Positions 27,292 through 34,700 of a DNA stretch of 64,000 bases are shown in pieces. Within the stretch, counting starts at the first letter, position 1; each line of letters opens with the position of its first letter. The stretch spans positions 1 to 64,000 of the forward strand of contig CAMBFZ010000004.1 of the NCBI GenBank assembly GCA_945866125.1, read 5' to 3'. Made by a program: the position numbers and the translations under genes. The notes beneath the pieces are model-generated. The model was given only the letters and a program-made list of their open reading frames with translations, was not told the DNA's origin and did not search any database. The stretch comes from Bordetella parapertussis. GTDB lineage: Bacteria; Pseudomonadota; Gammaproteobacteria; Burkholderiales; Burkholderiaceae_D.

Positions 27292-28251
27292 TTATTTGAT
27301 GCTGAGCTTGGACACGTTGTCACGCGCCACCGAGCGCAAGTTGAGCGACTGGCCACGCAAGCGCACCTCCACGCCAACCGCATTGCCCACAACGAGCACG
27401 ACTGGCTCGTTGACTTCGAAGCGCTCCGTCGTACCCGCTTTCATGAGCCGCGACACGAGCTTGGTGCCATTCTGGCTGCTGATCTCGACCCACGCATCTT
27501 CGCGCAACCTGATCTCCAAAGCACGCGCAGGGTCGACCGCTCCGGTCGCTTCAAGCAAGGCCACCGCCGGCTTGCCGGCAACTAATTTGGCTTTTGACGA
27601 CGATTTCGCCTCGGTCGGTAGGTCCACTTGTGTCGGCGACATTGCAGGCGTGGCGACTTCGGCTGGCGCATCTGATGCGGTTTTTTCAGCCGGCATCCAC
27701 TCGCTAATCAGGGAAGGCGGCACGGGCAGCGCAAACCAACCAATCTGCCGTCCGGCGAAGGCCAGTGCCACCAAAAAAATCAGCACCAGCAAACCCAAAC
27801 CCATCATGCGCCGCGATGTATTGCGATGACGACCGGGCGCGGAATAGCGTTGCCGCTGAAAGCCGGTCGACGGCAGCGGACGGCGCAGAACCATCGGATC
27901 AAATGCGGGGTTAGGTTCGTTAACGAGCAAGCTCACGAGCTGCTCTGGATCCAAACCAAGTATTTTGGCGTATGAGCGGATAAAACCGCGCACGGTGGCC
28001 ATGCCTGGCAGGGACGTAAAGTCATCCGACTCAATGGCAACGATCTGACGCGGCGCCAATTTGAGCTTGCCGGCAATTTCTTCGACCGACCAACGCAGTT
28101 CTTTGCGCCGGGCAGCGAGCAGACCCCCCGGCATCTCGGCCGGTACCGTCGCCGCCATAGTAATCGCCTCGTCGACATTGGTCAGCGTAGCCTCTGATGA
28201 GGGCGTCACATTTGTCTCGTTGTCAGCTTGCGCTGCTTTATTATCGTTCAT
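27292..28251 (-). CDS. rodZ: RodZ-like cytoskeletal/cell-shape protein
   Basis: Membrane protein that links MreB to the cell-wall synthesis machinery. The N-terminal Xre-type helix-turn-helix domain (LRWSVEEIAGKLKLAPRQIV) spans residues ~40-110. One membrane segment (GLGLLVLIFLVALAFAGRQI) lies near ~160-180, then a Pro/Ala/Thr/Lys linker and a C-terminal DUF4115 beta domain. The ATG at 28251 overlaps the pilW end by 11 bases and is preceded by GGTGA; upstream in-frame starts lie within pilW. Product 319 aa. Confidence 0.9.
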   Translation of the reverse strand: MNDNKAAQADNETNVTPSSEATLTNVDEAITMAATVPAEMPGGLLAARRKELRWSVEEIAGKLKLAPRQIVAIESDDFTSLPGMATVRGFIRSYAKILGLDPEQLVSLLVNEPNPAFDPMVLRRPLPSTGFQRQRYSAPGRHRNTSRRMMGLGLLVLIFLVALAFAGRQIGWFALPVPPSLISEWMPAEKTASDAPAEVATPAMSPTQVDLPTEAKSSSKAKLVAGKPAVALLEATGAVDPARALEIRLREDAWVEISSQNGTKLVSRLMKAGTTERFEVNEPVVLVVGNAVGVEVRLRGQSLNLRSVARDNVSKLSIK

Positions 28252-29026
28252 CAGTTTCACCATAAATAATGGCTGCTGTTTGTGGCGCTTTCGGATAAAG
28301 CCGGCGCAGCCGCGCAATCAGACTTTCTTCCGCCGCACGGTCACCGAGCTTGCGCTCAATACGGATGGCCATGAGCAAATCATCTGCTGCAGTTTGATCG
28401 CTACTGAGCGTTGGCAAAACATGTTTGAGCGCACGCTGGTAATCCGCTCGCTTGTAAAAAATTTGTGCCAAGCTCGCATGGGCGAGCATCTGATCAGGGT
28501 CGGCGTCCACAGCACGCAGCAGGTAACTTTCAGCACGTCCAGCATCGCCCCCGCGCAGGCTACATTGTCCGGCGTTAAATAAGGCCTTTGCGGGGGACGC
28601 ATAGCTTTTATTGGACAGCGCCCGATCAAAATATGGAAGCGCCGCAGCGGCCTTGCCGTCACGGCACAAAAACCAACCCATGTTGTTCTGCAGATCGGGA
28701 TCGGCAGGATCCAATCGCATCGCCTGCCGCAAACTTTGCTCAGCCCCGACGTCCTGCCCCATTTGCGTCAAAACCAGACCACGCAAGCCATGCGCATCGG
28801 CACGCTCAGGGCTCAGCACCAGTGCACGGTCAACCTCTTGCAGCGCCAAGCCAAACTGCGCTTGCGCATAATAGGCGGAAGCGAGCTCCATGCGAATGGC
28901 GGTGCGACGTTGAACATCAGCTTGCTCGGCCAAAACCGGTGTATCACGCGAGACAGCGGGCAGCTGCGTACAGCCACCCAACAGAGAAAGCAACAACGGC
29001 AACATCGCCCACACCGTTTTTCTCAC
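28241..29026 (-). CDS. pilW: Type IV pilus biogenesis/stability lipoprotein, PilW/PilF family
   Basis: Outer-membrane TPR lipoprotein (pilotin-like) needed for type IV pilus secretin assembly in other species. Lipobox LLGGC near residue 19, then about five TPR units (ALQEVDRALVLSPERADAHG, AEQSLRQAMRLDPADPDLQN). The GTG start at 29026 overlaps the rlmN stop as GTGA and has GGAGA upstream. Position between rlmN and rodZ is the usual one. Product 261 aa. Confidence 0.9.
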   Translation of the reverse strand: MRKTVWAMLPLLLSLLGGCTQLPAVSRDTPVLAEQADVQRRTAIRMELASAYYAQAQFGLALQEVDRALVLSPERADAHGLRGLVLTQMGQDVGAEQSLRQAMRLDPADPDLQNNMGWFLCRDGKAAAALPYFDRALSNKSYASPAKALFNAGQCSLRGGDAGRAESYLLRAVDADPDQMLAHASLAQIFYKRADYQRALKHVLPTLSSDQTAADDLLMAIRIERKLGDRAAEESLIARLRRLYPKAPQTAAIIYGETDER

Positions 29027-30180
29027 CCGGGTATCTCCATGATACGACCAAAATCCTTGCCGTATTTTTGCTGATAGCCTGCCATTTTTTTCATGCGATC
29101 GTGCACATTAGTACGATCCTGCACCTCCCCGGCTAACTGCCCGCACGCTGCATCAATATCATCGCCTCGGGTCTTGCGGATGGTGGTGACGATTCCGGCG
29201 TCCATCAGAATTTGTGCAAAGGCCTTGATGCGCCCGTTTCCGGAACGCAGCAAGCCCGACTCAGGAAATGGATTGAACGGAATGAGATTGAATTTGCAGG
29301 GCAGTGATGCCACCAGCGCGACGAGCTCGCGCGCATGGGCATCGCTATCGTTGACGCCATCAAGCATGCAGTATTCGAGCGTGACAAAGTCACGCGGCGC
29401 ATAATCGAGATAACGGCGGCAGGCAGCGAGCAATTCGGCTAAGGGATATTTCTTGTTTAATGGCACCAGATCGTCGCGCAATCGGTCATTGGATGCGTGC
29501 AGCGACACGGCCAACGCAACCGGGCAGTCCTGCCCAAGCTTGTCAATCATGGGCACCACACCGCTGGTGGACAACGTGACCCGTCGGCGCGAAAGGCCGT
29601 AGGCATTGTCGTCCAACATAAGCTTTAAGGCTGTGACGGTGGGCTCATAGTTAAGCAACGGTTCGCCCATCCCCATCATTACGACGTTGGTAATCTGACG
29701 CTCGCCCTTGGGGCCGGCTGCAATGCCCTTGGTGCGGCGCAGTTCGAACTCCGCCATCCAAAGCTGGCCGATGATTTCTGCCACGCTCAGATTACGCGAA
29801 AAACCCTGTTTGCCCGTAGAGCAAAAACGACAATTGACAGCACAGCCAGCCTGCGTCGAGATACACAAGGTACCCCGATTTTCTTCAGGAATAAAAACCG
29901 TTTCAACCGCGTTACCTTGCCCGACATCGAGAAGCCATTTGCGGGTACCGTCGGCAGAGGTGTGGTCGCTGACGATGGCCGGTGCTGCAACGATTGCATG
30001 CACGTTGAGTTTATCGCGCAGCGACTTGGCCAAGTCTGTCATGGCATCGAAATCGCTGGCACCGAACTGGTGTATCCAACGCTGCAATTGCTTCGCACGA
30101 AACGGCTTCTCACCGAGTTCGCCACACCAGGTGATGAGCTCTACAGGATCCAGATCCAGCAAATTGGTGCGTGTCGCCAT
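29023..30180 (-). CDS. rlmN: Dual-specificity 23S rRNA/tRNA adenine-C2 methyltransferase
   Basis: Radical-SAM enzyme that makes m2A2503 in 23S rRNA and m2A37 in some tRNAs. The cluster-binding CxxxCxxC is in CAVNCRFCSTGKQGFSRNLS; other motifs are GMGEPLLNYEPT and SLHASNDRLRDDLVPLNKK. The 385-aa product starts at MATRTNLLDLDPVEL (ATG 30180), after AGAAGAAAC. The in-frame extension to 30249 runs through a perfect 16-bp inverted repeat and is not expected to be translated. Confidence 0.95.
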   Translation of the reverse strand: MATRTNLLDLDPVELITWCGELGEKPFRAKQLQRWIHQFGASDFDAMTDLAKSLRDKLNVHAIVAAPAIVSDHTSADGTRKWLLDVGQGNAVETVFIPEENRGTLCISTQAGCAVNCRFCSTGKQGFSRNLSVAEIIGQLWMAEFELRRTKGIAAGPKGERQITNVVMMGMGEPLLNYEPTVTALKLMLDDNAYGLSRRRVTLSTSGVVPMIDKLGQDCPVALAVSLHASNDRLRDDLVPLNKKYPLAELLAACRRYLDYAPRDFVTLEYCMLDGVNDSDAHARELVALVASLPCKFNLIPFNPFPESGLLRSGNGRIKAFAQILMDAGIVTTIRKTRGDDIDAACGQLAGEVQDRTNVHDRMKKMAGYQQKYGKDFGRIMEIPG

Positions 30181-30194
30181 AACAGTTTCTTCTG

Positions 30195-30243
30195 GTGCCG
30201 CTGATACCGGCCGCTCACAAGATGCGACCGGTATCAGCGGCAC
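30195..30243. repeat. Perfect 16-bp inverted repeat between ndk and rlmN
   Basis: GTGCCGCTGATACCGG (30195-30210) is the exact reverse complement of 30228-30243, with a 17-base loop. It begins 7 bases after the ndk stop and ends 14 bases before the rlmN start codon, next to its ribosome site. No T-run follows on either strand, so it is not a standard terminator. It could stabilise the ndk mRNA end or restrict rlmN translation. Confidence 0.85.
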
Positions 30244-30249
30244 AATCAA

Positions 30250-30675
30250 TCAGCGCGAATAGACGTTCAGCGCAGGAAAGAAATAGCTGATTTCATTCTT
30301 GGCTGTGTCTGCCGCGTCAGAACCATGCACAGCATTAGCATCAATCGAATCCGCGAAGTCGGCGCGGATGGTGCCCTTTTCGGCTTTCTTAGGATCGGTT
30401 GCGCCCATCAGGTCACGGTTTTTTAAAATAGCGTTCTCGCCTTCAAGCGCCTGCACCATCACGGGGCCGGAGATCATGAAGTCGACCAGATCTTTGAAGA
30501 AAGGGCGTTCGCGATGTACCGCATAGAAGCCTTCCGCTTCAGCGCGGGACAGGTGCATCATGCGGGCAGCGATGATTTTCAGACCGGCGCCTTCAAAACG
30601 CGAATAGATCTGTCCGATCACGTTTTTTGCTACGGCGTCTGGTTTAATGATCGACAGGGTGCGTTCGATAGCCAT
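30250..30675 (-). CDS. ndk: Nucleoside diphosphate kinase
   Basis: Transfers the gamma phosphate among NTPs through a phosphohistidine. The 141-aa chain starts MAIERTLSIIKPDAVAKNVI, with the active-site His in DANAVHGSDAADTAKNEISY. First gene of the leftward series that continues to der. Confidence 0.98.
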   Translation of the reverse strand: MAIERTLSIIKPDAVAKNVIGQIYSRFEGAGLKIIAARMMHLSRAEAEGFYAVHRERPFFKDLVDFMISGPVMVQALEGENAILKNRDLMGATDPKKAEKGTIRADFADSIDANAVHGSDAADTAKNEISYFFPALNVYSR

Positions 30676-30738
30676 CTATGAAAACTCCAATAAAAATAAG
30701 GGGTTAGGAAAAGTGTTCGGGTTTTTGATTAGCCCTCG

Positions 30739-30747
30739 ATTCTAGCA
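30739..30747 (-). promoter_or_regulatory. Extended -10 promoter candidate for ndk
   Basis: On the minus strand TGCTAGAAT is an extended -10 (TGN followed by TAGAAT at 30744-30739), 64 bases upstream of the ndk start. No good -35 is seen at the right distance, which is tolerated for extended -10 promoters. Confidence 0.45.
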
Positions 30748-30906
30748 CGAAAGCCCCTGAAAATTGCCGCCCCCGTGCCCTAAGAACGCAAACCGAAAGC
30801 GCAATTTGCGCTAGACTAGGGGCTAGATTGTCGAATAAATTACGTTTTTGACAGCATTACTCTCATTCCGATGTTGGCGCGTCGGACAAACCCTTGCGGA
30901 GGTAAC

Positions 30907-31599
30907 ATGAATCAACCCTTTCAATCTGCCTACGAGACCGTTAGCGATGTGCCTGCTGCCCGGCATCGCGTGCTACGCAACACCTACTGGCTTTTGGCAC
31001 TCTCGATGATTCCGACCGTGCTGGGCGCTTGGCTCGGCCTCCAAGTTCATTTCGCACTTTTCAGCGGAAGCCCGATGATCGGCTTTATTGCCTTCATGGC
31101 GATTGCTTTTGGCTTTTTCTACGCCATCGAAAAAACCAAAGATTCAGCGATCGGTGTCGCGGTTCTGCTGGGCTTCACGTTCTTCATGGGTCTGATGCTC
31201 TCGCGCATGTTGGAGCAGATTCTCCATTTTTCGAACGGCACCTCGCTGATCATGACGGCATTTGGCGGCACGGCAGCCATCTTCGCGATCATGGCCACGG
31301 TGGCGACCACAAGTAAGCGTGATTTTTCAGGGCTTTCAAGTTGGCTATTTGCCGGCGTATTGGTCATCCTGCTTGCGGGTGTAGCCAATATCTTTTTGCA
31401 AATGCCTCTGCTACAGGTCGTCATCTCAGCCATTGCCGTGGTAATTTTTTCAGCCTACATTTTGTTCGACGTGCAGCGGATCATCAATGGTGGCGAGACC
31501 AATTACATCTCGGCGACGTTAGCGATTTATCTGGATTTGTACAATGTATTTGTGCACCTTCTGGCGCTGCTCGGGATCATGGGTGGCGAACGCGACTAA
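30907..31599 (+). CDS. Bax inhibitor-1 family (YccA/YbhL-like) inner membrane protein
   Basis: A 230-aa protein with seven predicted membrane segments after a short hydrophilic N-terminus, ending LDLYNVFVHLLALLGIMGGERD. The segment VIFSAYILFDVQRIINGG carries the family's conserved Asp. Relatives include E. coli YccA, an FtsH modulator, and pH-sensitive calcium leak channels; which role applies here is unknown. The start is ATG at 30907, behind GGAGGTAAC. Divergent from ndk. Confidence 0.92.
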   Translation: MNQPFQSAYETVSDVPAARHRVLRNTYWLLALSMIPTVLGAWLGLQVHFALFSGSPMIGFIAFMAIAFGFFYAIEKTKDSAIGVAVLLGFTFFMGLMLSRMLEQILHFSNGTSLIMTAFGGTAAIFAIMATVATTSKRDFSGLSSWLFAGVLVILLAGVANIFLQMPLLQVVISAIAVVIFSAYILFDVQRIINGGETNYISATLAIYLDLYNVFVHLLALLGIMGGERD

Positions 31600-31637
31600 T
31601 CCATGACCACTGCCGGTAGTGTCCGGCTCAGCTCTTT

Positions 31638-31665
31638 AAGCCCTCCCTTCGCGGAGGGCTTTTTA
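31638..31665 (+). terminator. Terminator after the Bax-inhibitor-1 gene
   Basis: AAGCCCTCC (31638-31646) pairs with GGAGGGCTT (31653-31661) around CTTCGC, followed by TTTT. It separates the giant-protein gene as its own unit. Confidence 0.9.
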
Positions 31666-31681
31666 TTATTCTGCCCGACCA

Positions 31682-31709
31682 GGAACTGGCTTGGAAATAG
31701 CGCTACTCA
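31682..31709 (+). promoter_or_regulatory. HrpL-type hrp-box-like sequence upstream of the giant gene
   Basis: GGAACT at 31682-31687, 15 bases, then CTACTCA at 31703-31709. The published consensus for HrpL sigma-factor promoters is GGAACC-N15/16-CCACNNA, so this has one mismatch in each half. It lies 57 bases upstream of the start codon, a usual distance. No convincing sigma-70 promoter is seen in the same gap. Two mismatches make a chance match possible. Confidence 0.4.
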
Positions 31710-31766
31710 GTCCGGGTTTGGCGCGACCGATCGGTAGCGTCCTAATCAAAAAAGACTCCTGCCATC

Positions 31767-34700
31767 ATGCGCCCTCAATTCAACAACAGCTCATCATCCT
31801 CTTCATCTTACTATCAAACGAACCAATTTCTCGAACAACCGGGATCCAGCAAACGCAACAACAAACAAGCTAGCGACTCCGAAGAACAAACCGCTCGCAT
31901 GGTGACGCGCCTGCCTTCTGTCAGTCCTCTGCGCACCGATAGCGCTGACAAAGAAGACGATCTCAGTCCGGATAAATTCTCTGCCGATCAACAGTACGAG
32001 CAGGCCCAGCGCCGTCTCGGCACCCTCAACTATCTCGTCAACGAACTTAATCGCGCTGAACATTTCGATCTGGCCAAAGGAATGGCCCTGTTCGGCAAGA
32101 TCAAAGGCGACGATCCCGCCTTAAAATTGCTGGCACACGAAGGAAGCAAGGAAGATTATCAACGGCTGCAGCAGTTTGCTGCCGGCATAGCCGTCTGCCT
32201 CAACCACTTTGCGCGCTTCCTCACAAGCGGCGTCGCCATCGATCCCGGCTTGCAAGTTGATGGCAACAACTTCCCGACCAACAGCCTGCTTCACTCGCTT
32301 GATGCGCAGGACGTGCATCAGATCTTCAATGGTCTCAGCACACTAATCGATGACGGCCTGCGTACTCACTTGTTTAGCAAGACCCTGCTGAATCATCTGG
32401 CCAAGCCGCTGCGCGACATCAATCAGGCCATGATCGTGCAAGCCATGCTCAAGGGCTTACCCAGCGACCTGCCCTCCAACGCCTGCCTGCTCGACATCCT
32501 TAATCTGCAAAGCCGCCTTCTCAAAGCGAAACTGGTTGCCGAAGACAACAAGGCCATTCGTGCTCTCTTCGCGCGCTCACTAGCCATCATCGAGCATTGG
32601 CCAACGGAGAGCGGCGTGCCCGTCACCGAGGCTGGCAAGGTCGTCTCCCGCCAATTAGCCAAAACGCTCGTGCAGCTCAACACCATCAGAAGTTTTAATC
32701 TCATCAAGCTCGACAAGAGCCCTGCCGGCAAAACCAACCGTGAGCGACTTGGCCAGTGCGTGCTGGCCTTGTGTACCGAGCAAGCACTGAATGAACTCAC
32801 GCTCCGGCGCAATCCGGACAAACCTGCGGACGAACCATGGCGCGTGCCGGCCAGGGGCGTAGAAGTGAGCAATATCAGCAATACGGTCAAGGACTTCCTC
32901 GAGGCTGGCCATCTGTCGCTCAACGATGCAGCGTCGTACGAGTTGATCGAGCGGATTGCCGGGTTCTTCCGCCAGATTCCGCAGACGGACCTGCAACAAC
33001 GCGCGGGCCAGACGTTGAGCAACTGCGGCAATTTTCTGCGCACTGTGCAGGAATGCGCAACGCGACCGCAAAGTTCAAAAACCATCCTGCAATCCCCCGC
33101 CTATCAAGCCGCCTGCAACGTCCTGCTCAAGCGTATAGGGAGCGAAGAATTCTGGTCGACGATGGGCTGGGGCGCCAAAAAAGATCAAACCCTGGCCAAT
33201 ACTGCGAGCTTCCTCAAGGCGATGCTTAAATCGGGTAAGGCTGATGCCACGCTGCTGCAGTCCGCCACCATCATGCTGATTCAGCAGATTCAACACTACG
33301 GCACAGAGAAATTCACCGAAGCGCAATCCGTCAGCGGGCTGCTCTCGGCGCTGGTCGCCATCGCCTATCTCGCACCTTCGGCACCGGTGCCGGCACTCCT
33401 TGAGAAACTGCTCGAAACCGTCGCGCAGCAAGTCAATGGCAAGTGGCCGGCCAAATCGCGTGCGGTGGCCTTACGTGCTGCACTGGCGCGACAAGATGAA
33501 GGGCGCAGTCTGCAAGCCATTCCTGCCATCGACGCCCTGCTGAAGGCAGGTGCTGTCCATGAGGATGCTTTGCCTTACCTGCAAGCGGTACACCTGCGTG
33601 GCAAAGACAATCCCGACCGGCTCGCTGCATTCCAGCCTATGTTGAGACAATTTGCGGAGTGGGCCCAACAGCCTGCTGCCATTACGCTGAACGATATTGA
33701 GCAGGCCATCAGAAGGCTCGAGTCTAAGGAGCCTGCATCGCCACCGCGCTTGCATGTCGCGCCGGTAGTAACGCCCATCATGACTACAATCGAAACAGCC
33801 AAGCCGGCTGAGCCGCCTATCCCGGGAATGACCCACCTCATACCACCGGCCACCGCTGCTGCCAGCAATCACTTCGCTGCATCCACATCAAGCAGCAGCG
33901 TCAAACCAACACCCCGCAAGCGCAACGCTGACCACAGCGATGAGACGTGGGGGGAGTCAGCAAACACCTTGGGCAATCAAAAAAAAGCAGCAGAACCAGA
34001 GCAGACCTCGAGCAGCAAATCTCGCTACGACAGTACCAATCCGGTGTTCTCAATCAGAGGAAGCCAGAACGAAAAAAAATCAACCGCGCCGGTAAAAGCT
34101 AACAACGTAAGCCAGGCAAAAAAGGGCGCCGGCTCTAATCACGACATACCATCTAGCGTAGTACCTACCGTACTTAGCGCTAAGACAAAGACCGCAATCA
34201 CACGCCAGTGGTTCGAAGCCATCCAAAACAAGAGCATGAAAAATCGCCTCAAAGTTCTGGAGCAATTAGTTCAACAGTACCCAGCACTGCCTGACCTGTA
34301 TGACGGCAATGTCAACAATGGACACACCGCGCTTTTCTACGCTCTTATCTTGGGCGACACCGCATTGCTTGAGTGGTTGTTGCCGCGTATGCAGCCTATG
34401 AAGGATGCCGCAGCGACCCACTTGCTCCGGCAGGTCATCGATCAGCCCATCCTCGTCGACGAAGCAATGAGAAAAGCGATGAAGATCTTGCTCGAAAGGT
34501 TTGGGGCTAGTCAGCGCGAGAAGATCACGTCGGATTTTAATCAACACCCTGAATTAATACCAGTCGCCTACAGCGATATCCTGCTTCAATTCAAACCTGC
34601 TGACAGCACGAAGGAAACTGCAGCCACAACAACGTCGACATCCTCGACACCGGTGCGGAACGCAGTAAAAAAAATCAGGCGCGCTGAGGACGTCCGACGC

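Noticed and set aside
31600..31766. Ralstonia-type hrpII/PIP box (TTCG-N16-TTCG) upstream of the giant gene
   Set aside because: Only one TTCG occurs in the gap, so there is no such box.
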